This document shows, one piece after another, positions 26,131 to 36,699 of a stretch of 64,000 nt of DNA. This DNA is from Endobugula sp965225895 (lineage in GTDB: Bacteria > Pseudomonadota > Gammaproteobacteria > Pseudomonadales > Cellvibrionaceae): NCBI GenBank assembly GCA_965225895.1, contig CBDDBR010000011.1, forward strand, positions 1,736,001 through 1,800,000, read 5' to 3'. The translations under genes and the position numbers were made by a program. Position 1 is the stretch's first letter; every line of letters begins with the position of its first letter. Below the pieces are notes generated by a model. It searched no databases. It had not been told where the DNA came from and saw only the letters and a program-made list of their open reading frames with translations.

Positions 26131-28087
26131 GTTTCACTCTCCGCATCATAAAAACTATTTTCATAATCCCCTTAGATCCCTTGTGGATACTAACCAATTG
26201 TTACCCTCTCTCTACAAAAACACAGTTATACGTTTTTATAAACAGATCCCTTTTATTTATTAGAATTACTTATAACACAAGCAAAGCAATGACATAGCCA
26301 ATGCCACAATCTTGTCTATACTCGATTCATACGTACTAATAATATATAGGTGATGAGGAATTTTCATGGGCTGGTTTAATTTTAATAACAACACACAGCT
26401 AGATAATGCCGCTGAATATGAGGTAAGAGTTGAAAGTATTCAAAGCAATGAAATCAATGCCTCTCGTTTAGAAGGCCTACAGTTTTCATCGGGGGATAGC
26501 CCTCTTGTGATTGCCTTTGTGTCGCCAAATATTGATTTTGAATCAACTATGCAGCAATTAAAAACAGCCATGCCATTTGCCAAGAAAGTGATTGGCGTCA
26601 TGACTGCGGGTGAATTAAGCTCATGCGACAACTCTCTCTATCATTCTACCAATGACAATTGGGATAACATTGTCATTCAAAGCTACAGTGGCGACCTGTT
26701 CTCTCAAGTAGAAGTACGCTCACTCCCTCTACATTGCGAAGATATGCGATCGGGCAATATTACGCTTAGCCAAAAAGAGCGTGTCAGCCGTATCAGCGAA
26801 GAATTTAAAAAAATATCACTGCCCTTCGATGTCAGCTATCAAGATACTCTCGCCATCACATTTTTTGATGGCTTATCGGCAAGTGAAAGCTTTTTTATGC
26901 AAGGGCTATATTCCAGCGATCAATTCCCCTGCTATTTTATTGGTGGGTCTGCAGGTGGAAAATTAGATTTTCAAAGCGCGCTAGTATATGACGGAGAAAA
27001 TATCGTACACAACCAAGCAGTACTCATTTTTGCTAAATTAGCACCTGATGTACGTTATGGTATTCTAAAATCACACAACTTTGAGCAAAGTGACATTTCA
27101 TTTACTATTGCTGAATCTGATGTACATACACGTACGGTATCTTCTGTACTACGCAATGGCAGCAATCAAATTATTCCTTTTGTGGATGCCTTATGCGAAC
27201 GCTTACACTGCTCACCTGAAAACCTACAAGATACGATTGGTAAAAGTTCATTTGCTGTAAAAATTAATGGTGAACTATTTATTCGATCTGTCAGCGCGAT
27301 CAATTTAGAAAACAAAAGCATCAGCTTTTTTTGTGATCTAAATTTTGGTGACGAATTATTTTTTGTTAATCCACAAGACTTTTCTCAATATACAGAACGC
27401 GCATTCACAGAATTTATGCACGGAAAACCTGAACCTATCGCCATGTTAGCCAACGACTGTATTTTACGTCGCCTTAACAATGAAGAAAGCTTAAACAGCA
27501 TGGCTGCATTCAAAAATACTACCGTAGCAGGCTTCTCAACGTTTGGTGAATTGCTTGGTGTACATATGAACCAAACGCTAACTGCATTGTTTTTATTTCA
27601 TGCACCCCAAGGCACCCCATTTACGGATAAATTTGCTGATAATTTCCCGATTAACTACGCATACTTTCGTGAGTACTATTTACAACTACGCATTAACAGC
27701 CTAGAACGCATGAGCCAATTACAAGAACAGCTTGTTACGTATATGGAAAATTATCGCGTACTCCTTCATAGCGTTACCGACAGCTTTACCAATGTTGCAG
27801 GCTATGCTGACGAAACAGGTTTTGTGCTATCTAATGTACAATCTTATTTTACAAATTTTTCAAATGATATCGAAACCAATAGTGCAGAGCGAGGTCGTTT
27901 ACACGACACTGTGACAGAATTAAGAAGCAGCTCAGAAGAAGTATTAAAAATTATTAATGTCATTTCTGTTATTGCCGATCAAACCAACCTACTCGCACTC
28001 AACGCAGCCATCGAAGCGGCACGCGCAGGCGATGCGGGACGTGGTTTTGCGGTGGTCGCTGACGAAGTAAGACAACTATCCCTAGTA

Positions 28088-29162
28088 TCAAGTTTGAAGC
28101 GCGACAATAATGGTTAAATACCATGGTACATCTCCTCTGGTGTTTTATAATTAAACCGTTTTCTTGGGCGTGTATTTAATGCGGTAGCAATTCGATCACA
28201 TTGTTGTTGTGTAACGTTTTCCATGCTCTTTGTTTTGGGAAGGTACTGCCGAATTAATCCGTTCACATGTTCGTTGCTTCCTCTTTCCCAAGAATGGTAG
28301 GGGTTCGCAAAGTAAAACCGTACAGGGTGCCTTTCCTCTATTTTTTTATATTGATGAAACTCTGTTCCATTATCGGCCGTGATCGTTTTGAAATGACTAG
28401 GATCACGATGAATCAAACCCAGAGTTTTTTTATTGACAGCAGCGGCTGATTTGTCAGAAATTTTCCCAATCATGACATAACCCGTCTTGCGTTCAAGTAA
28501 CGTGACAATACAGTGGTTGCTGCCGCGTCCATGAACGGTATCAATCTCCCAATGCCCTTTATATTTACGAGTTTCTACGCTGGCTGGCCGTTCTGATATA
28601 TGTCGCTTGTTAGCTAAACGGCCTCGGCTATCATAGGCTTTATAGCGCTTTCTTCGTATCTTTGACGATTGGCGTAGGTATGTCCAAAGATTACCTCCGT
28701 TCGCTTTATCACGCCAAATATATTGGTAGATGGTTTCATGGCTTAATGGTCGAGTCATTAACTGGAAACGACGAATAACGCCAACGATTTGCTCTGGACT
28801 TAATCTTCGTTTGAGTAATCGCCTGACTATCTTAAAGTCACAAGGCTTGTAGTGCCGATTACGTCTTGAACGTTTACGCCTAGCTACGGTTCGGTACTGT
28901 GCCTTGCTTGGTCTGTAGGCACCATCAATGATAAAGCAACGATTGCGTGCTAGCTCTCTGTATAAGGTTGAAAAATGCCTTCCCATCATGCGGGCTATTT
29001 TTCTAATAGATAGACCTTGCCGTTTGAGGGTGGAAAACGTTATTCTTTCTTCATAGGTGAGTTGTTGATATATCATAGTGCTTTTCTACTTCTTGGCGGG
29101 AGTGAAAAAACACGTATATTACAGCTCACCTTCTTACTATTAAAAGGTGTCGCGGTTAGTAT
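28088..29162 (-). mobile_element. IS30-family insertion sequence
   Basis: About 1.07 kb with one transposase gene. Inner ends share CGCGACA (28100-28106) and its complement TGTCGCG (29148-29154), consistent with imperfect terminal repeats. TAGTAT occurs at both edges (28083-28088 and 29157-29162), but joining there does not restore the host reading frame, so the exact termini are uncertain. Single copy in this window. Confidence 0.8.
28114..29076 (-). CDS. IS30-family transposase
   Basis: A 320-aa DDE transposase. The N-terminus carries the helix-turn-helix of IS30 transposases (YEERITFSTLKRQGLSIRKI and STLYRELARN). The catalytic acids lie in HWEIDTVHG, ITADNGTEF and WERGSNEHVNGLIRQYLPK (DDE with the family's E-region). 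Full length, so possibly active. Lies antisense within the FIST-MCP gene. Confidence 0.95.
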   Translation of the reverse strand: MIYQQLTYEERITFSTLKRQGLSIRKIARMMGRHFSTLYRELARNRCFIIDGAYRPSKAQYRTVARRKRSRRNRHYKPCDFKIVRRLLKRRLSPEQIVGVIRRFQLMTRPLSHETIYQYIWRDKANGGNLWTYLRQSSKIRRKRYKAYDSRGRLANKRHISERPASVETRKYKGHWEIDTVHGRGSNHCIVTLLERKTGYVMIGKISDKSAAAVNKKTLGLIHRDPSHFKTITADNGTEFHQYKKIEERHPVRFYFANPYHSWERGSNEHVNGLIRQYLPKTKSMENVTQQQCDRIATALNTRPRKRFNYKTPEEMYHGI

Positions 29163-29496
29163 ATGAATTCGGCATCTCACACAACACAAGACAGCTTAAG
29201 TAAAACAGGCGAAACCATTAATACGGTAACAGACTCAATTGGCTCTATTGAAGAAGCCATTAATGGTACAGAGAAATTTTTATTGCACATTGCCAAAGGC
29301 AATGAAACATTAAGTGGGGAATTAAGTACGCTACTTACATCGTCTATTGATGCTGGCAAAGAGGTACGCGAAACCAACGCTCGCATTAGCGGAATCATTC
29401 AAGAAATTGATCACATTGATCAAGAAGTTGTTTCAATTCAAAAGCTCAATGCACTAAGCCGCGCACAAAACTAATATAGACATAACACCATGCTGT

Positions 29497-29538
29497 GCTG
29501 CCTATTTTTTTATTCTAACGGGTAAAAAAATAGGCAGC
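29497..29538. terminator. Bidirectional terminator
   Basis: GCTGCCTATTTTTTTA (29497-29512) pairs over 16 bp with TAAAAAAATAGGCAGC (29523-29538). It lies between the converging FIST-MCP remnant and the DUF3422 gene, with T-tracts on both strands. Confidence 0.8.
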
Positions 29539-29565
29539 ATATTTATTCATGTCACCACTCGGTCA

Positions 29566-30897
29566 TTACTCTTTCTTTTTCTTGCTACCTTTATTCCACT
29601 TTAAACTTACCTGATGAATCGACCACCACACAATTAACAGTGTAAACGGAATAGATATTGCCGTTAGCATCACATATGAATAAGGCACCAAGCCTGATTT
29701 TTCTAAAAACTTAAAAAAGTACGATAGCAAACCTATTGCATAATACGTAATCGCAATCGAAGACAAACCTTCTACGGCTTGAGAAATGAGTAATTGCTGA
29801 TGGTGGCGATTATCCATCGATTTTAATAAATCTTGATTTGACTGATGAATATTAATTTCAATACGCGTTCTTAACAACGTTAACGCATGAGTAATATCAT
29901 CCGTTAATGCTTGTAAACGACGCTCAACACTATAAATGGTTGCTTGCGCAGGCTCTAATCGTGAACGTAAAAAACCCGAAATTGTTTGCAAATGCGAATT
30001 GGGTAATTCATACAACATACTAAGGCGCGCATCAACAATATCAAAATAAGCATGGCTCGCGGCAAAACGATAACGCGTTTGAATACGCTGCGCACCCAAT
30101 TGCTCAGACAATGTTAGCAGCTCATTAAATACCGCCTTATCCGATAAGCCATTCGCATGAATCGTTTCCATGCACAGCACAATCTCTTTTAAACGCACTT
30201 CAACTTCGCTCAGGCTTTCGGCTAAACGGCGCGCAACAGGCAAGCCAATTAATGCCATCACACGATACGTTTCCACCTCGATTAAGCGCTGTACTCGACG
30301 CCCTAACTCATGGGGATCTAAATTTTCACTTTGAACAATATAAGTAACAATATTTTCATCATCGGGTTTTAATGTAGTGCGTACTTGCATTTGTTCATAC
30401 ATCACACCGCCCAACATGCCCTTATCTAATGCGCCGTTTTGGTGAGACACATGCTGCTCTGATGTTAATAAGATATGGCATATAGAAAACACATTAATAT
30501 TTGCGCCTTCTAATAAAAACGACTGAATACTTTTAAGGTGATGCTCGTCACAGCCATCAGGAATCACCAACGTACACGAGACAAACTCGGTGTGTTTTTC
30601 TATTTTAATGCGCACGTCTTTTACTTGACCAATCAGATGCCTTGGCCCCGTTTTTGCCATTTTGCTATCTATGCGCTCAAAGATCGTTGTAAAGTCTTCA
30701 TTACTGCAATCAAAAGTGAGATGCACAACTTTACACGGCGATAAAATATCCAATGCGGGTCTTGCATGAACCTCTTCAATCGCATTCTGCCTATCTTGAT
30801 GATAAGCATATTGATCATCTACTTTACTGTCTTCTGCACTCATGGCGTTATCCATATCATTACCTTCAAATAATCTTAACAAAGATTGCACGTTCAA
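29566..30897 (-). CDS. DUF3422-family membrane protein
   Basis: A 443-aa protein. The N-terminal region has EEVHARPALDILSPCKVVHLTF, typical of DUF3422. A long helical middle part is rich in arginine-glutamate heptads. Two transmembrane helices near the C-terminus (about 375-395 and 405-427) are followed by a basic tail. Domain layout resembles Mg2+/CorA-like membrane-anchored proteins only superficially. Function unknown. Confidence 0.82.
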   Translation of the reverse strand: MNVQSLLRLFEGNDMDNAMSAEDSKVDDQYAYHQDRQNAIEEVHARPALDILSPCKVVHLTFDCSNEDFTTIFERIDSKMAKTGPRHLIGQVKDVRIKIEKHTEFVSCTLVIPDGCDEHHLKSIQSFLLEGANINVFSICHILLTSEQHVSHQNGALDKGMLGGVMYEQMQVRTTLKPDDENIVTYIVQSENLDPHELGRRVQRLIEVETYRVMALIGLPVARRLAESLSEVEVRLKEIVLCMETIHANGLSDKAVFNELLTLSEQLGAQRIQTRYRFAASHAYFDIVDARLSMLYELPNSHLQTISGFLRSRLEPAQATIYSVERRLQALTDDITHALTLLRTRIEINIHQSNQDLLKSMDNRHHQQLLISQAVEGLSSIAITYYAIGLLSYFFKFLEKSGLVPYSYVMLTAISIPFTLLIVWWSIHQVSLKWNKGSKKKKE

Positions 30898-31104
30898 TAT
30901 AGGTAGGGAATCGCCCCAACGGATAATTTTATAAGCAACGTCGCCAACTACGATGAGCAGCCCTCTTCAAATAACACCCTTAGCCATGCAACCGAGCTAT
31001 ATCGCCTACTAACAACCCAGTAACACCCCTTAATACCGCACCTCACGTTGCCTATTTAGATAGCATTTTATTCGTTTTTCCTAGCTTCACACCCCCATAA
31101 GCTC

Positions 31105-31110
31105 TATAAT
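31105..31110 (+). promoter_or_regulatory. -10 box (TATAAT) upstream of miaB
   Basis: Consensus TATAAT preceded by AAGCTC, the same AGCTCTATAAT context seen before leuS and the aminotransferase gene. No good -35 hexamer at 17 nt. miaB starts 45 nt downstream. Confidence 0.5.
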
Positions 31111-31154
31111 CGCCACCCCATTTTGATCAAATAGCACACAAAGTAAACGCATTT

Positions 31155-32600
31155 ATGTCTCAAGACTTAACGACTTCAAACGACATTCAAACCGCCGAAA
31201 ACTCGACGGACAAGCCACAGAAAAAGCTCTTCATTACCACTCACGGGTGCCAAATGAACGAGTATGATTCATCACGTATGCGTGATTTATTAGGCGAAAG
31301 CCACGACATGGTGACAACGGATGACCCTAACGAAGCCGATGTGCTATTAGTAAATACCTGCTCTATTCGTGAAAAAGCCCAAGAAAAGCTCTTTCACCAA
31401 CTGGGTCGCTGGAAACGCCTAAAAGATAAAAAACCCGATGTGATCATTGGTGTTGGTGGCTGTGTTGCCAGCCAAGAAGGTGGCGCTATTGCAAAACGTG
31501 CCCCATTTGTGGATTTAGTCTTTGGCCCGCAAACGCTGCACCGCCTACCAGAAATGATCGAAACACCCCGCAAAGACGGCGCGGTAGTGGTAGATATTAG
31601 TTTTCCTGAAATTGAAAAGTTCGACAAATTACCCGAACCTGTTGCCGATGGCGTGTCTGCCTTTGTTTCGGTCATGGAAGGTTGCTCTAAATATTGTAGC
31701 TTCTGCGTTGTGCCTTATACTCGCGGCGAAGAAGTCAGTCGCCCAACAGCAGATGTACTGGTAGAAGTCGCACAGCTAGCTCAACAAGGCGTACGCGAGG
31801 TGAATCTTTTAGGCCAAAATGTTAACGCCTATCGCGGTGAAACAGAGGATGGGCATGTTGTTGATCTTGCTGAACTCATCTCTTATGTGGCCAATATCGA
31901 AGGCATAGATCGCATTCGTTATACCACCTCTCACCCTGTTGAGTTTTCGGACAGCCTAATACAAGCCTACAAGGATATTCCTGAGCTCGTTAGCCACATT
32001 CACTTACCCGTACAAAGTGGTTCTGATCGTATTTTAATGGCGATGAAGCGCGGCCACACCGTACTAGAATACAAATCTAAACTACGTGCGCTAAAGAAAA
32101 TACGCCCTAATATTAGTTTTTCTTCTGATTTTATTGTGGGTTTTCCTGGCGAAACAGAAAAAGACTTTGAAAACACCATGAACCTTATCCAAGACATGCA
32201 CTTTGATATGTCGTTCAGTTTTGTCTACAGCGCTCGCCCGGGTACACCTGCGGCAGATTTAGTCGACGATACTCCCGAAGAGCTTAAAAAACAGCGCCTT
32301 AAAATACTGCAAGATCGCATCAATCAGCAGTCATTTTCAATCAGCCGTCAAATGGTAGGAAATATTGAACGTGTGCTAGTGACGGGATACTCAAAGAAAG
32401 ACCCAGGTCAGTTATCAGGTCGCACCGAGAACAATCGCGTGGTGAACTTCCGTTGTGATAATGCTGATTTAATCAGCCATTTTGTGGATATTGAAATTAA
32501 AGAAGCGCTACCCAACTCACTGCGTGGCGAGATGGTAGGTAATGAGTTAGATGGCACATTACGCGCGAACAACATTCCCGCTGAACCTACAGAGAGCTAA
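31155..32600 (+). CDS. miaB: tRNA-2-methylthio-N6-dimethylallyladenosine synthase
   Basis: Radical-SAM enzyme that adds a methylthio group to i6A37 of tRNAs reading UNN codons. The 481-aa protein has the N-terminal cluster cysteines (THGCQMNEYDS, NTCSIREKAQEK, GGCVAS), the radical-SAM CxxxCxxC in EGCSKYCSFCVVPYTRG, and a C-terminal TRAM domain. The N-terminus has an extra ~20 hydrophilic residues before the core. First gene of the miaB-ybeZ-ybeY-corC-lnt block. Confidence 0.96.
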   Translation: MSQDLTTSNDIQTAENSTDKPQKKLFITTHGCQMNEYDSSRMRDLLGESHDMVTTDDPNEADVLLVNTCSIREKAQEKLFHQLGRWKRLKDKKPDVIIGVGGCVASQEGGAIAKRAPFVDLVFGPQTLHRLPEMIETPRKDGAVVVDISFPEIEKFDKLPEPVADGVSAFVSVMEGCSKYCSFCVVPYTRGEEVSRPTADVLVEVAQLAQQGVREVNLLGQNVNAYRGETEDGHVVDLAELISYVANIEGIDRIRYTTSHPVEFSDSLIQAYKDIPELVSHIHLPVQSGSDRILMAMKRGHTVLEYKSKLRALKKIRPNISFSSDFIVGFPGETEKDFENTMNLIQDMHFDMSFSFVYSARPGTPAADLVDDTPEELKKQRLKILQDRINQQSFSISRQMVGNIERVLVTGYSKKDPGQLSGRTENNRVVNFRCDNADLISHFVDIEIKEALPNSLRGEMVGNELDGTLRANNIPAEPTES

Positions 32601-32604
32601 ACAC

Positions 32605-33672
32605 TTGTCGACGACTCAAACACCTAAAAAAACCAATAGCGCTAAAAAAAATGCAGACAAGGGCGCAACAAACCACGCGCAACTGCATCAAAAAACACTG
32701 AGTTTAGACAATGCCTCTCCCCATCAACTGGCCGCCATTAGCGGGCAATTTGATAGCCATATACAACAAATAGAACAGCGCTTGAGTATCCGCATCATAC
32801 ATCGTAGCGGACAATTTTCGATTGAAGGCCGCAGAGAAAATGTCGTCTCTGCCACGCGTATTATTCAACAACTTTTTACCGACACAGGTAAAGGTGAAGA
32901 CATTACCCCAGATCACGTACACCTCACCATTCAACAGTACTATGAATCTTCCGACAAGAGCGCAACACCTGCGGTACACACCGAACTAGAAGCAGACATA
33001 GACCGCCTTACGGTGATTCGCACAAAAAAAATGTCGGTAAAACCGCGTGGCAAAAACCAGCAATCCTATGTGCATTCGGTGCTCACCAATGATATTAACT
33101 TTGGCATTGGCCCTGCGGGTACAGGTAAAACGTATTTAGCTGTTGCCTGTGCGGTACAAGCCTTATTAAACGACGAGATAGAACGCATATTATTGGTACG
33201 TCCAGCCGTAGAGGCAGGAGAAAAACTCGGGTTTTTACCGGGTGACCTGTCTCAAAAAGTCGACCCTTATCTACGCCCACTCTACGATGCACTTTATGAA
33301 ATGCTAGGCTTTGAAGTGGTCGACAAGCTCATTGAGCGCACTATTATTGAAGTTGCCCCATTAGCCTATATGCGTGGGCGCACCCTCAACAATGCCTTTA
33401 TTATTTTAGACGAAAGCCAAAACACCACGCGCGAACAAATGAAGATGTTTCTTACCCGTATTGGCTTTGGCTCAACCGCAGTCATTAATGGCGACCCTAG
33501 CCAAATTGATTTACCTAGAGGCCAACTGTCGGGGCTTAAACATGCCCGCGAGGTACTCGACGGTGTCAATGGTATTAGCTTTACCCATTTCACCTCGAAT
33601 GATGTCGTACGCCACCCATTGGTACAACGTATTGTGGATGCTTACGATGCCTTTGGTGATGATCGCTCATGA
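32605..33672 (+). CDS. ybeZ: PhoH-family ATPase YbeZ
   Basis: Predicted P-loop ATPase that works with YbeY in rRNA/ribosome maturation. Visible are the KH-like N-terminal region, Walker A GPAGTGKTYLAVACAVQAL, Walker B FIILDESQNTT and the PhoH signature RPAVEAGEKLGFLPG. The frame is open from an ATG at 32551, but that would overlap miaB by 50 nt. I prefer the TTG at 32605, just after the miaB stop with an AGAG site, giving 355 aa, but the start is not certain. It overlaps ybeY by 4 nt (ATGA). Confidence 0.9.
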   Translation: MSTTQTPKKTNSAKKNADKGATNHAQLHQKTLSLDNASPHQLAAISGQFDSHIQQIEQRLSIRIIHRSGQFSIEGRRENVVSATRIIQQLFTDTGKGEDITPDHVHLTIQQYYESSDKSATPAVHTELEADIDRLTVIRTKKMSVKPRGKNQQSYVHSVLTNDINFGIGPAGTGKTYLAVACAVQALLNDEIERILLVRPAVEAGEKLGFLPGDLSQKVDPYLRPLYDALYEMLGFEVVDKLIERTIIEVAPLAYMRGRTLNNAFIILDESQNTTREQMKMFLTRIGFGSTAVINGDPSQIDLPRGQLSGLKHAREVLDGVNGISFTHFTSNDVVRHPLVQRIVDAYDAFGDDRS

Positions 33673-34169
33673 GCGCTATCGTAGACATACAACAAGCATC
33701 AAGCGCAAAGAATATTCCTAGCGAAGAACACTTTGCCCATTGGGTGAATCACACCTTACAACACCCAAGCGTACAAGCAGCTCACACTTTATCACCTGAT
33801 TCAGAACTCAGCATCCGTATTGTGGATACCGCTGAAAGCCAGCAATTAAACCGTGAGTATCGCCAGCAAGATAAACCCACCAATGTCCTGTCTTTTCCCG
33901 CAGATATTCCTGATTTTATAGACACGCCATTGCTAGGGGATCTCGTGATTTGTGCCGCTATCGTTGCCACCGAAGCCGAGCAACAACATAAAACATACCA
34001 AGCGCATTGGGCACATATGACCATACATGGCACCTTACACCTCTTAGGCTATGACCATATTGATGATGCAGAAGCCGATGCTATGGAAGCGCTTGAAGTT
34101 AAGTTATTGGCAGCATTAGGTTTTTCGTCACCCTATGAAAATGATCATTCTGATACGACGAATAGCTAA
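33669..34169 (+). CDS. ybeY: Endoribonuclease YbeY
   Basis: Metal-dependent endoribonuclease for 16S rRNA 3'-end processing and ribosome quality control. The 166-aa protein has the zinc motif in THGTLHLLGYDH form (here MTIHGTLHLLGYDHIDDAEA) and the upstream REYRQQDKPTNVLSFP. Translationally coupled to ybeZ by an ATGA overlap. Confidence 0.95.
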   Translation: MSAIVDIQQASSAKNIPSEEHFAHWVNHTLQHPSVQAAHTLSPDSELSIRIVDTAESQQLNREYRQQDKPTNVLSFPADIPDFIDTPLLGDLVICAAIVATEAEQQHKTYQAHWAHMTIHGTLHLLGYDHIDDAEADAMEALEVKLLAALGFSSPYENDHSDTTNS

Positions 34170-34250
34170 AGGATTATCACGAATAATGATTGACTCCTCC
34201 CCTATGTTTCTCATACCATAATCGACCCTAATGACGAAAAAACACCTTCA

Positions 34251-35123
34251 ATGAACGAAGAACCCCCAAGTAGCGCTCAGGAGAAATCCTGGTTAAATAA
34301 GCTCATCAGCGCCTTTTCAGGCGAGCCTCAATCACAAGAAGAATTGCTCGACATCATTAAAGATGCTGCAGCCAACAAACTTCTTGATAAAGAAGCCCTA
34401 GATATTATCCAAGGCGCACTAGAAGTCTCTGGACAACAAGTGCGTGAAATCATGATTCCCCGTACCCAAATGGTAACGGTCGACATTGATTTACCAACTG
34501 AAGACCTCCTCAGTAAAGTGATTGACTCTGGTCACTCACGTTTTCCTGTTGTGGGCGACAATCTCGATGATATCCGTGGTATTTTGCTCGCAAAAGATTT
34601 ACTACCGCTCATACTTAAAGGCCACGAAGGATTTCAGCTCGACTCCATCATTCGTCACGCCACTATCATTCCAGAAAGTAAACGACTGAATATTTTATTA
34701 CGTGAATTTCGTGAAAACCGTTATCACATGGCTTTGGTCATTGATGAATATGGCGGTATCTCGGGTCTTATTACTATTGAAGATATTTTAGAAGAAATTG
34801 TTGGCGACATCAGCGATGAAACCGACGATGAAAATAACGATGCCTTTATTCGTAAAGTAGCCGACAACGATTACATCATCAAAGCACTCACGCCCATTGA
34901 AGAATTTAATGAACATTTTTCAGCGGCGCTCAGCGATGAAGAATTCGATACCATTGGCGGCCTGCTAATGAAGTCCTTTGGTCATTTACCACAACGTAAT
35001 GAAATTACCACCATTGATGGTTTTGAATTCCGTGTTCTTTATTCCGATAGCCGCCAAGTGCACCTATTACGCTTATCTGTTATCAATACTGAAGAAGACA
35101 CCAGCGAACACGTTGAAGCATAA
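34251..35123 (+). CDS. corC: CorC/YbeX CBS-domain protein
   Basis: A 290-aa soluble protein with paired CBS domains (IMIPRTQMVTVDIDLPTEDL and MALVIDEYGGISGLITIEDILEEIVGDI region, read in parts) and a C-terminal CorC/HlyC domain (FDTIGGLLMKSFGHLP). Linked to magnesium/cobalt efflux or, in recent E. coli work, ribosome metabolism. Followed 3 nt later by lnt. Confidence 0.93.
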   Translation: MNEEPPSSAQEKSWLNKLISAFSGEPQSQEELLDIIKDAAANKLLDKEALDIIQGALEVSGQQVREIMIPRTQMVTVDIDLPTEDLLSKVIDSGHSRFPVVGDNLDDIRGILLAKDLLPLILKGHEGFQLDSIIRHATIIPESKRLNILLREFRENRYHMALVIDEYGGISGLITIEDILEEIVGDISDETDDENNDAFIRKVADNDYIIKALTPIEEFNEHFSAALSDEEFDTIGGLLMKSFGHLPQRNEITTIDGFEFRVLYSDSRQVHLLRLSVINTEEDTSEHVEA

Positions 35124-35126
35124 ACC

Positions 35127-36665
35127 GTGACTGTGTTTGCTGCCCAACACAGCATCATTGATCGCCACCCTTGGCTGGCACGTATTGCGTGTCTATTATT
35201 GGGAGCGATCACCCCACTCAGCTTTGCGCCATATAATGAGTGGTTCACTTGCCTCATTAGCCTTGCATTGTTTGCTGCCATACTCGGTAAAGCCTCGTCA
35301 GGCAAACACTACTTTTTACTCGCGCTCGCCTTTGGCTTAGGCTATTTTGGTACTGGCGTATCGTGGGTTTATGTCAGTATTTATCATTTTGGTTCAGCGC
35401 CACTCCCTCTTGCGGTTTTACTTACCATACTATTTGTAAGCTTTGTTGCCACATTTTTCGCCCTACCTTTTTATGCACTGACATGGCTAACCCCTTCACT
35501 ACGCATGTTAATAGGTATTCCACTACTGTGGGTATTGAGTGAATGGATACGCACATGGATATTTACAGGCTTTCCATGGTTGTTTATTGGCTACGCCCAT
35601 ACCGATACATTACTGGCTCATTGGGCGCCCATAGGCGGTGTACTGATACTTAGTTTATATAGCGTGTTTTCAAGTTGTATCCTTGCTGCTATTTTTTGTC
35701 GACAGTTATCACTTCATCAGGCTTTACTCGCTCTTGTGTGCGTAGCAGGTATTTGGGGCAGTAGTTGGCAATTACAAAATATAGAATGGACACAAGCGAT
35801 CGATGACAATATTAGCGTAGGAATGGTACAACCCAACATTCCCCAACATTTACGCTGGTCACCCGAATATCAAACCATCATTCCCGAGCGCCTACACACA
35901 TTAAGTGAACCCCTATGGGGGAAAGACTGGATCATCTGGCCTGAAGGCGCGCTACACAATGTGTATCATCTCTCTCTCGATTTTATTGAAGCAACACAAC
36001 AGCGAGCATTACAACATGACTCTACCGTGATTAGCGGTGTCATCTATGATCAACCCACTCACAATGATGCAGAACGCCAAAAATATTTTAATAGCATTAT
36101 CAGCATGGGCAGCAACAATGATGAAAACATATATCACAAGCAACGCTTAGTGCCCTTTGGAGAATACGTTCCTTTAGAAGACTGGATACGCGGGCTCATT
36201 ACTTTTTTTGACTTACCTTTTTCAGTCATTTCATCAGGCACTGCTGCACAAGCACCTTTAACATTAGGTAATTATTTACTCGCCAATGCTATTTGCTACG
36301 AAATAGCCTATCCCACACTGGTAGCCACACAAGCACGCCAAGCACATGTATTACTCACGGTAAGTAATGATGCTTGGTTTGGTGACTCTATTGGCCCATT
36401 ACAGCATTTTCAAATGGCCAGAATGCGAGCAATGGAAATTGGGCGCTATGTTATTCGCGGTACCAACAATGGCGTTAGCGCGATTATTGATCCGAATGGC
36501 AATATTCAAGTACAAGGCGAACAATTTATTGCTACGCAAATAGAAGGGAGTGTGATCCCTATGACGGGAACAACACCATTTATGCGTTGGAAGAACATAC
36601 TCGTGCTCAGCTTGCTAGGTATGATGGGGCTAATCAGCCTACGCAGAAAATCAACTGCGTTTTAG
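35127..36665 (+). CDS. lnt: Apolipoprotein N-acyltransferase
   Basis: Adds the third acyl chain to lipoproteins in the inner membrane, needed for Lol export (lolB is in this window). The 512-aa protein has about six N-terminal membrane helices and a periplasmic nitrilase-fold domain. The catalytic triad is visible: Glu in WPEGALHN, Lys in HKQRLVPFGEYVP, Cys in AICYEIAYP. Start is GTG at 35127, 3 nt after corC. A single C-terminal helix closes the protein. Confidence 0.95.
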   Translation: MTVFAAQHSIIDRHPWLARIACLLLGAITPLSFAPYNEWFTCLISLALFAAILGKASSGKHYFLLALAFGLGYFGTGVSWVYVSIYHFGSAPLPLAVLLTILFVSFVATFFALPFYALTWLTPSLRMLIGIPLLWVLSEWIRTWIFTGFPWLFIGYAHTDTLLAHWAPIGGVLILSLYSVFSSCILAAIFCRQLSLHQALLALVCVAGIWGSSWQLQNIEWTQAIDDNISVGMVQPNIPQHLRWSPEYQTIIPERLHTLSEPLWGKDWIIWPEGALHNVYHLSLDFIEATQQRALQHDSTVISGVIYDQPTHNDAERQKYFNSIISMGSNNDENIYHKQRLVPFGEYVPLEDWIRGLITFFDLPFSVISSGTAAQAPLTLGNYLLANAICYEIAYPTLVATQARQAHVLLTVSNDAWFGDSIGPLQHFQMARMRAMEIGRYVIRGTNNGVSAIIDPNGNIQVQGEQFIATQIEGSVIPMTGTTPFMRWKNILVLSLLGMMGLISLRRKSTAF

Positions 36666-36699
36666 TATCAGACTTTTTACTCACCACCTAATGCTCTCA

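Larger units (their letters stand above)
26366..29474 (+). pseudogene. FIST-domain / MCP signalling-domain fusion, disrupted by IS30-family element
   Basis: The 5' part (26366 to about 28087) encodes an N-terminal FIST sensory region (about residues 1-400). It is followed by a coiled-coil and the conserved chemoreceptor signalling tip IADQTNLLALNAAIEAARAG...GRGFAVVADEVRQLS. Translation then enters the insertion element and stops. The 3' part resumes at about 29163 (NSASHTTQDSLSKTGETINTV...) and ends at 29474. The intact protein would have been roughly 680-700 aa, soluble, with no membrane segment. FIST domains sense small ligands in signal transduction. GAGGAA precedes the ATG. The break is exactly in the kinase-contact region, so signalling is almost certainly lost. 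Confidence 0.88.

Noticed and set aside
28083..29162. TAGTAT at both ends of the insertion sequence as a clean 6-bp target duplication
   Set aside because: Collapsing it joins the two gene halves out of frame, and the shared CGCGACA/TGTCGCG inner ends would be at unequal distances from the edges.
32551..32604. ATG at 32551 as start of ybeZ
   Set aside because: It would overlap miaB by 50 nt and adds residues unlike the family start; the TTG at 32605 follows the stop codon with a plausible ribosome-binding site, though this is not certain.
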